Shown piece by piece: positions 24,086 to 35,214 of a stretch of DNA of 64,000 nt. The position numbers were made by a program, and so were the translations under genes. Source of the DNA: Scleroderma bovista (lineage: Eukaryota > Basidiomycota > Agaricomycetes > Boletales > Sclerodermataceae); NCBI GenBank assembly GCA_037178675.1, contig JAYMGJ010000321.1, positions 151,025 through 215,024 on the forward strand, read 5' to 3'. Position 1 is the first letter of the stretch, and each line of letters opens with the position of its first letter. Under the pieces are notes generated by a model. The model had not been told where the DNA came from. It ran no database searches and saw only the letters and a program-made list of their open reading frames with translations.

Positions 24086-25680
24086 TCAGTGCACCTCTCA
24101 CAGCTGAGGGACTCGAGTATATTTGAACGACCCGACAAACTGCGTGGCTCGAACGGCGAGCTCTTCCATTCGGGTGAGGCACCTTGTTCGTACTACTGAC
24201 TAGTCACCACTCCGATTTTCATATTCACCCTTCGAGTTTGTGCGCTGTCCTTGGAATACCCGCTCTCGGGGCTGATGCCTGCAAGTCAAGGTAGTAGAGG
24301 TAGTGATGCTGTTAGAGGTGTAGTTGATGGATGATATGGCTGACTATCAGTCAGAGATGATGGTTTGGGCGTAATTGGCAGCCTTGCACACGCCCACTAC
24401 CGTCATCTAGGGAATTGTTTTTCCCACCGGGTACGTTTTCGAATTTACAATTTATCGTTGCATGCAGTTTAACACTGCCAGAACAGGGGGACCAGCGTTT
24501 CACCCATCTCTTTAGTTCATAAGGAGTGTCTATATCGTTGATGATACTAACTGGGATGACCTACGGGCGAGGAAAACCACCATGTGGAACGGCCTTGTTT
24601 ACGACCCTGAGAAAGGAACGGGTCCTAGGACTTCCACACCCTGAAGTGACGTCCGATGATATTGGGGTGCAATGAAATTTAACGCCACACTAGCCAACAA
24701 GCCAGTCAATTGGATTAGGCCAGTTGTCAAAAGGAAACATACGATGTGGGCATCCTGATCCTCCTTATCATAGAGCGTGACGTTGCAGTCATGCTCACTG
24801 TTATTCTTTGATTGGCATGCATGGCGATCCTGTGAGCAGATGAGGCTCTGACGGGCCGTGGGACCTCATGCGAGATTTGGGCAGGCTTTGCAGAAGATTT
24901 AGGTGCGGATGCGTGGGTTCTTGAGAACCGTGGGGTGGAGGTGTGCGCACCAATGTGGGTCCTTCTACTTTCCTTGCTTGCCTTGCCATTGGTTTCTGGC
25001 CATGGTCATCATATCACTCAGGGTTTCGACGTGCGCAAGAACTGTCCTGCCAATAAGAGCCCCCGAATCGGTCCCCTAGTCAGGCAACCCTGATAGGGAT
25101 TGCGGTCCCTTTGGACTGTGCTCCATAGAAGGACAAAAATGACCGGTACAAGCTCGCGAAGTTTTAAGGTTCGTCTTGAGGCAGTTACTACATAAATGAG
25201 AAGGCAAGAATGCGAAGGTTTTGGGGAAATAAAGGACGGATTGTGATGCCTCAGGTTGTTGAACCTGCATTCACGTTAACCAGAACTTGGAACCATAGAA
25301 TAGATGCTCGTAGGACCAAACGATCGACACGCACACGCATCTGCCGTATGTTCCTGTGATCTTTTATCCGGTGTCTTTTTCTTTTTCTTGACTTAAGGGT
25401 ATGGCATGGCGGTCGTCCGCTGCTCGTCGCTACCTGACTACCCTGCGCCACTTGTTACTACTCTCACCATTCGGATCTCACCAGGTGGGGACAACATTTC
25501 AGCCTTGGACAAAGGTCATATGCTTACTTGCTCTTCGTTGGACCTATATCGGAATGACCAAAACCACAAGCTCCTCGGATGTTTGCCTGAAGATGCGGAA
25601 AATATATGTGCAGGGTTGAATATTTGAGCCTATTGGAATGTCACTCAACTCCATATCTGAAGACCTTGTTCCCTTTTCAC
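24086..25680. other. 1.6 kb without a recognisable gene
   Basis: Only short frames with no family resemblance were found. No transposon ends or repeats were recognised. It may be decayed sequence belonging to the duplicated segment. Confidence 0.4.
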
Positions 25681-25681
25681 G

Positions 25682-25689
25682 TATAAAAT
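25682..25689 (+). promoter_or_regulatory. TATA box of the cysteine-rich protein gene
   Basis: GTATAAAATC lies about 45-50 bp before the ATG at 25731 and is followed by a pyrimidine-rich stretch (CAGTCCCTCTCCTAACTATC) leading into AAAATGG. This is the usual layout of a strongly expressed fungal secreted-protein gene. Confidence 0.6.
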
Positions 25690-25730
25690 CAGCCGCCATT
25701 CTTCAAACAGTCCCTCTCCTAACTATCAAA

Positions 25731-26110
25731 ATGGTCCGTTTCCTCGGTCTCGCGTCCTTGCTGTTGTTTTCGTACAGTGCAATTGTAGCTGCTGGCACTA
25801 CGCCACGCGTGCCCATTGCCGACACGAATGACGTCGGTGCAGGGCTTTTGGGGCGTGCTTGCTGTGAGCCCTATGATATTCAACTCAACCGACTTTCCTA
25901 TTCACATTGTGTACAGCGAAGTGCAATGATGGCCGTACGTGCTGCAATTCAGGGACCTTCTGTTGCAGCGGCGGGACTAGCAGTACATGTAAGAGCTTAC
26001 TTCAACGGCAGATCGCTTGTTGACCTACTTACAATGGGCCTCATCCAGGCTGTGCACAGGGGAAGGGATGCGCGAACAAGAACGGTAGAGGCACGTGCTA
26101 TAACACCTGA
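25731..26110 (+). CDS. small secreted cysteine-rich protein (88 aa, ten Cys)
   Basis: Not a named family. I assembled it from three exons: 25731-25863, 25917-25988 and 26049-26110, with introns of 53 and 60 nt that have GTGAGC/GTAAGA donors and CAG acceptors. The product starts MVRFLGLASLLLFSYSAIVA, a clear signal peptide, followed by a short region GTTPRVPIADTNDVG. The mature C-terminal 45 residues hold all ten cysteines: CSKCNDGRTCCNSGTFCC, then TSSTCCAQGKGCANKN and GRGTCYNT. The frame is lost in any unspliced reading but is rich in Cys only when both introns are removed, which supports the model. Paired CC motifs suggest a knottin-like or granulin-like disulfide core. An effector, antimicrobial or wall-associated role is possible but unproven. 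Confidence 0.75.
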
Positions 26111-26340
26111 GTCGAAGTGATAATACGGAGGGGAGTTCGGTGCGTCGAAAGTCATCAAATATTCCACGCAATTAAAATTTATGTAAACCCATACTCTCCT
26201 TTAGTGAATTCGTGTCGTGTTTGCACATTTGTGCTGCACGTCCCATCCACGCGCTCGAAGTGGAGTGCCCCCCCAGCATCAGCAAACCAGCCCTTCCAAT
26301 TAGCCGAGCTGACAGCACTTGACAGTGCTTAGCCGACTGC
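26111..26340. other. 3' flank of the cysteine-rich gene
   Basis: AT-rich sequence with no recognised gene, leading into a tandem repeat. Confidence 0.4.
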
Positions 26341-26448
26341 CCAGCCTGTCTGACTCTGTGCCAGTCTGTCTGACTCTGTGCCAGTCTGTCTGACTCTGTG
26401 CCAGTCTGTCTGACTCTGTGCCAGTCTGTCTGACTCTGTGCCAGTCTG
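26341..26448. repeat. 20-bp tandem repeat, five copies
   Basis: The unit CCAGTCTGTCTGACTCTGTG starts at 26341, 26361, 26381, 26401 and 26421; the first copy differs by one base and the others are identical. A partial unit ends near 26448. It is a minisatellite and encodes nothing credible. Confidence 0.97.
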
Positions 26449-26738
26449 GTTGTCACTCAATTCAAATATTCAGTAGAGAAAAAAAAAAGTATATTAGGAC
26501 TAAAGAAAACTAGAGTACTAATCACAAATAACTAAATAATATATTTATACGACTGGGCCCACCCTTGGCAGTAGTTTTGACGTGTTCCCACGATCTTTAG
26601 ATATATTTATTGTGCGCATAACAATGTATCTAACAGATCCCCTCTTCAGGTGCTCCCTCCACCCAACTCCAGTAATGACTGTGCGACAATCTGCGACCCC
26701 CCAGATGCGATTTGTCAAGGTTGTCGGGAGGTAATACG

Positions 26739-26968
26739 GAGCTACCCATCAACCTCTGCGCTCTTTTAGCCATCATACGGAGGCTACACGGCGCGGTCAT
26801 CACGCATCGCAGGAAGGCTATCCATCAACCTCTGCCCCTTTTCGCCATCGTCCAGAGGGTACATGGCGCGGTCAATACACATCGCAAGGTGGGTTTCCAT
26901 CAACATCCGCTCTCTTTTGGCCGCTGTATGGAGGGTATATGGCACAGTTGACACACATCACAGGGAGA
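26739..26968. repeat. degenerate tandem repeat of about 75-78 bp, three copies
   Basis: Each copy runs CCATCAACCTCTGC-like, then CTTTTNGCCATC, GAGGNTACANGGCGCGGTCA and CACNCATCGCANG. Copies begin near 26741, 26819 and 26896 and drift increasingly, with a partial fourth copy after 26970. Flanking sequence to 27284 holds no gene I recognise. Confidence 0.8.
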
Positions 26969-27284
26969 GTATATGTGTAAATGCGCATCACGGAGAGGGT
27001 ATGTCTACGCTCTGAGCATGTGCTGAGGCTGTCGTCCGAGGTCTTTCAGAGGTGCATCCACACATTATGCATATCTTTAGCACATAAAACCATGTATTAG
27101 GGGTATGAGGACCACTCAAAGCAGGTCAATAGCCAATACAGGTGAAGTAATTGTAAAGAATGGCAATCAGTAAACCTTACATCACCTAGTGGGGTAACAT
27201 GAGAGCTATTCAAACATCACATACACTTCGCGTGCCAGGTAAAGATCAATGTCACCAATAGATACGACCGTCCAACCAGCGGGA

Positions 27285-30200
27285 CTACTTGGGAGGGGAC
27301 TCCGATAGCGCGCGTGAACCAAGGCGCGGAGCATTAGGTACAGGCACATCCAGGCTTGTACTGGCAGCAGCGATATCAGGGAGAGTGTTACTCTGTCCGA
27401 GCGATGTCGGGTCATGGTGGTGGTGAGTACTTGTTCCATAGCCTCCACGGATACCGCCCGAATAGTAGTCTGGCCCATGAGTAACGGCAACCTGCTGTGC
27501 ATTGTAGTTGGCTTGGGGAGCACCTTCTGTGTACAGTCCATGGTAAGGTGGATGCATAGTAGGTTGATAAAAAGGTGGATATGGTGCCATTGGAGGCAGG
27601 TACCACCCAGCTCGCAAGGCAGCAGCATAGTCATATGGTGTACCTTGCATCCATGGTGGCATCCCTGGTGGCATCCCCGGTGCACAAGGCTGCTCATTGG
27701 ACCCTTGTTGCTGAGACGGCTGAGTAAATGCGTTTTCATGGGGTATGGGATGGGTATTCGGGTGAGCGCGAGGCTGACGGCCTCCTTCAGGACCTGGATG
27801 CTGATCAGGGGGGTCACTGCACATGGAGTGCGAGTCACTTCCTTGAGTGTGGTCAGCCTCGCCTTTGCTGGTGGGATGGTGGCCTTCCTCGGCAGCCAGT
27901 AGCTTTGCAGTCAGATGAGACGGGTGCTCACCAGACGGTCCAGTATCGTCCGTCCTATGGGGTAATACCCACTCCTGGAGGTTGAATGGCTCGGTCTCAT
28001 TTCTGGGTCGATTGTTGTACTGCACAAGACAAGGCTTTGGGCGTTCTGCTTTGCGTGCTGTTGACATGTCGAAGGATATTGATGGAGGGCTGGCAAGGCG
28101 GGATGACCGAGGGACAGATGACCCTCGCGTAGACGCAGGCTCACTAGTACGTGAGGTGAAAAAGTCTATGTCAGACCGGCCCACTGGTGTGTCATTATGA
28201 TCAGCGAAAAGGTCAGCAGCTGGGCGTGTGCTAATCGGAACCGTTGGAGGCTCCACATGCAGCTTAGAGGCTAGACAGTAGTAAGCAGTCGTCAGCTGCG
28301 CACATTGTGAGGTCGGCTGTACATACCTCCGCCGTCCTTGACACTGGGTTCGTGCCATTGCATGGACTCATGACCAGGTGTGTCACAGGAGGGTTTGTGA
28401 GTAGCTCGATCAGACACAGGAGGGACGCGATTGGACGAGCTGTCAGCAGTTGTTGACGTGTCAGCTGGCGAGCCATGACTGCTACTAGTGTCCACGGCAT
28501 CGGATGCAGGGCCTAACATAGCTCCTGGAGCGTCCGGGAGAGCATCCGGAAGAGCATCTGGACGAGTGTCCAGCAACCGTGTATCACTAGTCAAAGTTGA
28601 ATCAAAGAATGCAGGAGTAGGAAGACCAGACAGACCGATTATGAAAACTGATAGAAGGGTTAGTATGGGTAGCAAGAGGGGCACACAATTTCGCAGAGTT
28701 TTCGGACTCCTCGAATCGAACATTTTTCTGTAGAGAGCAAGTTAAGATAGTATTCTGAAGGAACAGAGGTACACATACCTGGGTAACATTGACGGACCCC
28801 TTGCCCTGGTTTGGAACATTGGGGTAAGCACCTTTCTCCATGGGAGAATCTGCTCGAGGACCATCATCCGATGAAACATACATCGGTGACGAGGGAATCT
28901 GGGGACGAGCCTTGCTGGTCCTCAGACCTTTGGAGCTCACTGTCCCGCTGTGTTTGGAGGTCTCTCCCTTGGGGAGTGCTGAGGCCTTGGTTTTCGGCTT
29001 CATATTGCTCACTTGAGACCCTTTCAATTTGCGCTTGCGTGATGATGGTTCTTGCTCATAGTCAGAGTTGATATTCCCAGTGGCATCGTCAGTATCAATC
29101 TCACCATCTTCGGTTCGCATGTCATCATTCTGGCCGCCTTGTAATTGTTCGTCTGGGCAATATTCATCACTAGATGGCTCTGACTCAGATGGTGTATCGC
29201 TAGACAGAATGATTACTTTTGAAGTCGTTGCAGTCTTTCTCTTGGAAGATCGTTGGGGGGGGAATACACCCTGAGGGTTCGCATCTGACTTCGACTGCTT
29301 GATTTTAGGCATCTCATCGACGGCATCAGAATCAGGTATGCCCAACTCCTCAATAGTATCAGCGACTGCCCTCTTCTTTCCCTTGTTCTTCTTGATTTGT
29401 GTGGCAGCCAGACTGCGCAACCAATCGGGTCCATTGTAGTCGATTGCTGAATTGCGGAATATTCGCCTACCCTTCGTAAGCTTAGAGTCCGAAGGTGGTG
29501 GCACATTAATTATGACAGGACTCTTGGATGCAACAAGAGCCGCTGTAGCTGCATTAATATCTATTGATATTAAAGAAGCATGACATACCTTTCTTGTTCG
29601 GAACATGCTCGAGATGAATCCTGTCGTCACTGGTGTCCATGAAAGCATCGACAAGCTTGGAGCAGTCTACCAGAGTGAGGTCCGAGATACCCTTTGCACT
29701 TCCTCTGTTATGGCGTTCCTCACCCGGGAATAGAACATCCACTGGCCAATTTTTCATGACCAGTGAACTGTTTGCGAGATTACTGAGGAGGGTCTTCCAT
29801 GGGAACTGCTTCGCATTTGATGCCCACTTGAAACCATGAGCCTCTTAAGAAGCTGTCAGGCATCGTCAACGCTGAGATGTTGAGAACTCACCAATAAGCT
29901 TTTTGATTTGTTGCTTGACCTGTTCATGATTGGGTCGCTCGATGATTTTGACTTCATCTTCATTGTCAGGCTGATGCTTTTTGTTGTCAGCGCGTTGCTT
30001 TCCCTTGCCTCCCTCAGCGATGATTTCTGTAGGCAGCTCGGTGGTACCTTCAAAGGCTTCTGTTACACCCTCCAGAGATACTTTGTTACTAACAACATAT
30101 TAATAAATGATGGCGCACAGACGAATGATGTCGACCTACTAAACGTGCGCCTTCAGATGCGCAATGATTATATCAGTATCCGCACGGCAACGCGCAGAAA

Positions 30201-32035
30201 AGAACTATAAAAATGAGTTTTTGGGGCTGGAGCACATTGTGAAAGCGACATACCCCTTCAGCGCCTGGAGTACTAAAGGCATGACCAAGGCTGCCATCTT
30301 GATTGATGACCCTGCCAGCCAATACATAACAGCCTTCAAACCCCTGTGCTTTTGATAGTCCAGTGAACTAGAGCAAAGACAATCAATTCAATACATATCG
30401 CTGTTAGGGCACCAAAGAAATGCTTACCATGCGGTCTAGATTCTTCACAGACTTGTTGAAAAGGTGCTGGCGTTGCGCGACCGTTCCGCCCATCTTTTCA
30501 GCCTCTTGGTTTTCCTTCCATGTTTCCAGGATTTCAATGTAGGTTTCCGCGTACTCGACTTTGAAACGCTCGTAGCACTTCTTTACATCCACACGAGAAG
30601 GGGTTCCTTCAACGTTCAAGTCAGGGAGCCGCGCAAGTTCAGTTTTCTTGTGCTTGGCGAAATACGCAGTATAGATGTTCCAAGGATTTTGCGAATTCAT
30701 GTGCGAGTACTGCCAGTTGTAGTGATCCCTAACCTGTTGCCATGGCATTCCACGACTTTCCCCGAGTTTGGTGAATATATCGTTCACCTGCTGAAAGCCC
30801 TCGCTGAACTCGTCCATGAGTGCATCGGGAAACCTCCCATGAGTGTAGGTGAGATCCTCATCGTCTCCATTGTGTCTGCCGTTTTTGGTCTCATGTTCTC
30901 CGGTGGATGGAAGCGACAGTGAATCAGATCCTTGCAACAGAATGGGGGAAGCACAACGGCAAGGAGTGGGTGAGTCTTGGGAAGGCAGCGCTGTACCATG
31001 TGGCATAAGCCTTGACGGCTCAATCTTTAGATATACATATGATTAGTATATTCGCTCTGTGAACAAAGACCTTACGCTTTTGATAAGTTCATCGGCGCTC
31101 TGCGCAGGCTCAAAGCCTAATTTGTCGAGGGCCGAAGGTGAAGCCAGACCACAAGCTGTTTTTGCAGGCATAAACCTTGACGGCTGAATCTTAAAACACA
31201 TATGATCAATAAATTCGCCCTAGGAATAAAGCCAGGACCTACGCTTTTGATACGTTCATCAGCATTCTGTGCCGGCTCAAAGCCCAATTTGTCGAGGGCC
31301 GAAGGTGGAGCCAGACCATGCACTGATTTTGCAGAAGGTGCAGGCCGTTCGAAAGGGGGTTTTGAGGACCTTCGCGAGAGGGTATTGAGAGAGATGACTG
31401 CTGCACTGGGTTTCAGTAGGGATGACTGTGGTATATTGTCACTCTCTGCGACTAATTGAGTTAACAAAGGAGTACTATTTCAACAAACTTACCTATATGT
31501 TTGGCAACAGAAGTGTCTGTGTGCACGTTGGACGCAGCGATGGTAAGGGTATCGAGAGGGGGGACAGCCGTGCAAGGTTTCAATTGAGAAGGCCGTGGCG
31601 TATCCTCACCCTCTGGAACCAATTCAGCTAAAAGCAGAAACACGGTTTAATAAGCTTACCTATATTTTCAGTAATAGAAGTATTACCGTGTGTGTTGGAA
31701 ACAGTCTTGATGAGAGGTTCTGAGAGAAACGGATTATCGCCGTCCGAACTTTGAGGAACATCTGTTGAAGTCTCGGTGGGGGGAATGAAGCTTCGGCGGA
31801 ATGATGCTTCATGGATCAGACCAGTATCCCGAGTGGTCGCCTTGATCTTCTGACAGAGTCGGGTTGGAGTTATCACGGTGGAAGGTGAACATTCACGACA
31901 GCCACCTCCTTCCTGTGGTAACAACACATAGTTGTCTGTAAGGTCAGTGCCTGGCGGGCTAGAACTACATGTCTTTTCCTGACAAAAATCAGATACGTGT
32001 TATTTGAAAAGAAGAAGTGTCCTTACCATTGCCAT
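27285..32035 (-). CDS. long many-exon basidiomycete protein of unknown function
   Basis: I recognise it as a family met repeatedly in mushroom genomes, but it has no function I can name. It reads leftwards from a short first exon (MAM at 32027-32035) through about 14 short introns to the stop at 27285. Order: Ser/Thr-rich exons ending HGNTSITENI and HTDTSVAKHI; two near-identical exons with SALDKLGFEPAQNADERIKS-type units; a charged helical block (GESRGMPWQQVRDHYNWQYS, SQNPWNIYTAYFAKHKKTEL); FTGLSKAQGFEGCYVLAGRV, then FFSARCRADTDIIIAHLKAH and VYNKVSLEGV; KNWPVDVLFPGEERHNRG; and an acidic, Lys-rich low-complexity region. The C-terminus is Pro/Gln/Met-rich (APGMPPGMPPWMQGTPYDYA) and disordered. 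Splices checked keep the frame open, so it looks intact despite lying beside transposons. Confidence 0.6.
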
Positions 32036-32099
32036 GAAAAAGTGCTGGTGGACAGTAAACAAAGGACGGGAAGGGAAGTTGCAACCGAGAATGGGATGC

Positions 32100-32540
32100 C
32101 GTTTTTATGTGTGATGGGTATACCAGTGATCTGCCAAAGATCAGAGTGCGCTCCTAAGGAGGGAAGTAAAATATAACTTACGAGTTTATGGGCAGGGGGC
32201 ATCAGCAGATCTGCCGAAGATCAGAGTGCATATCTAATGAGGAAAGTAAAGTATGACTTACAGAATTTATGTGCAATGGGCGCCATCAGAAATCTGCTAA
32301 AGATCAGAATGCGCTTCTAAGGAGGAAAATAAATATAACTTACAGAGTTTATGGGCGATGGGTGTCATCAGAAATATAACAAAGATCAGAGTGCGCCTTT
32401 AAGCAAGAAAGTATGGTATAACTCACCGAGAAGCCCAGCAATGCCGTCTTCATGTGCAATGTCTGTCACTAAAGAACTTTCGAAGATCACAATGTGCCTA
32501 ACGAGGAAGGTAAAAAATAACTCACAGGAAGTCTGGCGGT
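32100..32540 (-). repeat. array of five roughly 82-bp units carrying intron signals
   Basis: On the minus strand each unit has a GTAAGT or GTGAGT donor (donor first bases at about 32181, 32261, 32343, 32426 and 32525), a CTGAT branch-like box and, in three units, a CAG acceptor 51 nt after the donor. The potential microexons between them are about 29-42 nt. The array lies just upstream of the ATG of the 27285-32035 gene, so it may be its 5' UTR exon cluster. Copies diverge by 10-25 percent by eye. Confidence 0.7.
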
Positions 32541-32901
32541 CATGAAACTTGATATGAGATGGCCTGGCCTCAGATCAATGGGTTTGAGAGGTTGCGCAGA
32601 GCCTCTGCGCGATCACAAAGTGTCGTTCGCATGAATACACTGTGGAGGATCAGTTGTCGACGGAGGAATGGAACATTGGGGTGATGATCATTAGCATCAT
32701 TGACGATGCCTGGTGCTGATGTCCATCGACGTTGAGGGCGATTGGAGTTAGTGTTCGTCGACACTTGTAAAGAACGAAAATATACTCGCTTCCAGATGTG
32801 TGGGCTCCGTTGGCGTCGATAAAACATGGGTCTGCATGGTTGGCCGTCATAGTCGGTGCGGTACTGGGTGCTGGGCATCGGCGACCTCGAGCTGTTTGGG
32901 C

Positions 32902-32948
32902 AAGAAAGTGAAGCATGGTGATTACTAATCACCATGCTTCACTTTCTT
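32902..32948. repeat. perfect inverted repeat, 23-bp arms, 1-nt spacer
   Basis: AAGAAAGTGAAGCATGGTGA plus TTA, then C, then the exact reverse complement. The spacer base is 32925. A third imperfect arm copy (GATTACGCTTCAATTTCTTA) follows within 40 bp. In RNA or single-stranded DNA it would form a very stable hairpin. Confidence 0.95.
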
Positions 32949-33369
32949 ACTCATCACTATGATTACGCTTCAATTTCTTACCTAGTCACCACCGTGCTTC
33001 AGTCTCCTACTCTCATGTTGGTTGCAATGAGGACGGTCATCAGGTAAGTATCATTGTTCTTACCTCCGATATTGACAACGATGGAAATGCCCACCACCCA
33101 CAGCTACCCCAGCGAGGTCGACAATGACCAATACTACCCCACCACCCTTCGGGGTCGCCCTCGCTGCCACAACGATCAGCACTACCCCCAGCATTGTCGA
33201 CACCACGCATGCCACCGCCACTCCGACCACCACCTCTCAACTTCAGCATCATGCAATGATGGCGATAACCGTCAGGTAAGTACCAACCTTCCCGTAGTCT
33301 TCATTACTGGCAACGATGGCAACGCGACACCTCCAGCTCCCCTAGTGAGGTCGACAACGTCCAGTAGCA

Positions 33370-33955
33370 TTGTCGACACCAGCATTCCACGACCACCCCG
33401 ACCACCACCTCCCAACTCCAGGATCATGCGATGATGCCGTCTACCTCCGTCCCCGGCATCTACGATGCACTCACCGTCGACACTCGTCCAGTTTCTCTTC
33501 CTATCGTCCAGGTCACCGACCGATCGGGCCAGCCCAGCCTGGTGCCTCCGCATCCGAGCAATCGACGGCTTCGTATGCACGTGAGGCTGTGCAGCCTGCA
33601 CAGCGCGATCCATCTTGGGATCGTCGTGCTCCTCCAGAGCATCTTCGCAACTGGGGTCCTCACTGTGAGTACTCTGGACACGGCTCGCAGCATTCATACT
33701 AACCTTCTGCTCGTCAGACCTCCCATGCCCAGAGTCCAATGGAGGCGTCGACTTGTTCTGCGCATGCATCTGCGCTTTCCGGATGATGATTTACCACCCT
33801 CTCAGGCATCTCCATGCCATCCTCGCGACTGGGTCCATCACCGTGAGTACTCTGGACACGGCTCACAGCATTCATACTAACCTTCTGCTCGTCAGACCTC
33901 CAGCGAGGCATCACCTCGTTCTGCGCATGCATCTGCGCTTTCCACATGGTAGTTC
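33370..33955 (+). CDS. possible hypothetical gene with duplicated exon-intron units
   Basis: Weak call. A plus-strand frame gives SFSSYRPGHRPIGPAQPGAS and EQSTASYAREAVQPAQRDPS, ending HLRNWGPH at a strong 53-nt intron (from 33665: GTGAGT, TACTAAC branch, CAG). The next exon reads YLPCPESNGGVDLFCACICA. The same intron recurs at 33843. Good intron signals on this strand argue for a plus-strand gene. The opposite strand is also open (AQNKSTPPLDSGHGRSDEQK), so coding is uncertain. No domain was recognised. Confidence 0.25.
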
Positions 33956-33960
33956 ACCGC
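33600..33960. repeat. 178-bp direct tandem duplication
   Basis: GTGAGTACTCTGGACACGGC and the following roughly 60 bp recur at 33665 and 33843 with about one mismatch. The flanking TTGTTCTGCGCATGCATCTG also recurs. A looser related pair of about 235 bp lies at 33075-33430. Confidence 0.9.
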
Positions 33961-35214
33961 CCTCTCAAGCACCTCCACACCACCTCCAACCAATGCTACA
34001 CCGTGCCCACTGTCCTGGATCATTGACGAAGATTATGATGAGGGTGCCCGATAATATTCTGCACGCAACCACACGCTCACGAGTCTTGCCAGCATGTCGA
34101 AGTGGGCCATTTGGCGTGCCCGAGCACTCTGGCGTTGACGTCCTCATCTTCGCCTGGTCGGCTACATGCACCTTCCTCCAATTACAACACTGTCGCCTGC
34201 GTTGACGGTGCCCTCGCTCATGGGCGATAGGATGGTAGTGAACCCGTGCATACTCATGCCGCTGATGAGGGAGAAGCCACCCGAGGTGCTCAATCCTGTT
34301 GATTTGGGCCTGTTGCATCGACGCCTCACTCGCACGAAAAGAAAGAGTCACCTTCAGCGTGACAGGGAGAGTCGTACTTTAACCAATCATATTATCATCA
34401 CTATGTGTTTCTACATATGAAAGAAGCTAGAATGTGAGACATGCCGTCACATTAACTGTCAGTCAAGCCAAACAACAGATATGATGACATTGGATAAAAT
34501 CAGCAGGTGATAGACATACTTCTGAAATATAGTAGACACAACCTCGGTGCACACAACCACCAGTGGCTACTCCTATGATATATATTTTGGATGTGTCCAT
34601 CACACTGCATGTATATGTACCACCATAAGAATGATAAACACCAGCTCCGGAGTCTCAGGCGCGCTCACTCGAACAGCCAATCACAGTACGAATAACCTTC
34701 CTACTGAAAGTAAAACATAGCTGTAACGTCAAATACTGCATTCTCACTCCTCGTAAGAGTTGTGAACAATGTAATATGCTCCCCCCTGTCATATAACACT
34801 AGAATAAATGTACACCACTTACTATGTCTGTCAGTCTGCGTTGATAGTGCTATCATTCAATGTATTTGGCTGTTGTGAGACAGGTTCACCATCGTCTTTT
34901 ACTAGTTCCCATGGGGCACACAGCTAAATACTTCACACTCCACGACAGACAGACAGCTGAGGGCAAGCAAAAGGCACTCTATGCATGCACTAAGTAACTG
35001 GCTCCGTATGGTTACAGTGCAATAACTAACTAAAGTACATTTCAGGGGCAAGGAACTCCGGTCTGAACAGAATTGGCATGCATACAGAAAGCGGGTTGGT
35101 TGACACCTCTGTAAAGACGCCGTTCGTCAAAGTCCTCCGTCTGCATGGAGAGGCTTGGATCTCCATATCTCCTCCATTCCAGTTCTACCGCCAGCACTCA
35201 TCGCTCATGCAACA
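33960..35214. other. AT-rich non-coding stretch
   Basis: No gene was recognised. CTCCCCCCTGTCA near 34776 resembles the G-run motifs near 40430 and 51940, but no proven transposon end was found. It ends at the small gene before the KDZ transposase. Confidence 0.4.

Noticed and set aside
26342..26448. The 20-bp repeat as a CRISPR array
   Set aside because: There are no unique spacers; units abut directly, and the host is a eukaryote.
26172..26456. 94-codon frame with repeated Thr-Asp-Trp-His-Arg-Val units
   Set aside because: Produced by the 20-bp tandem repeat; no coding support.
32902..32948. The palindrome as a transcription terminator
   Set aside because: Intrinsic hairpin terminators are bacterial; this is a fungal genome and no U-tract follows.
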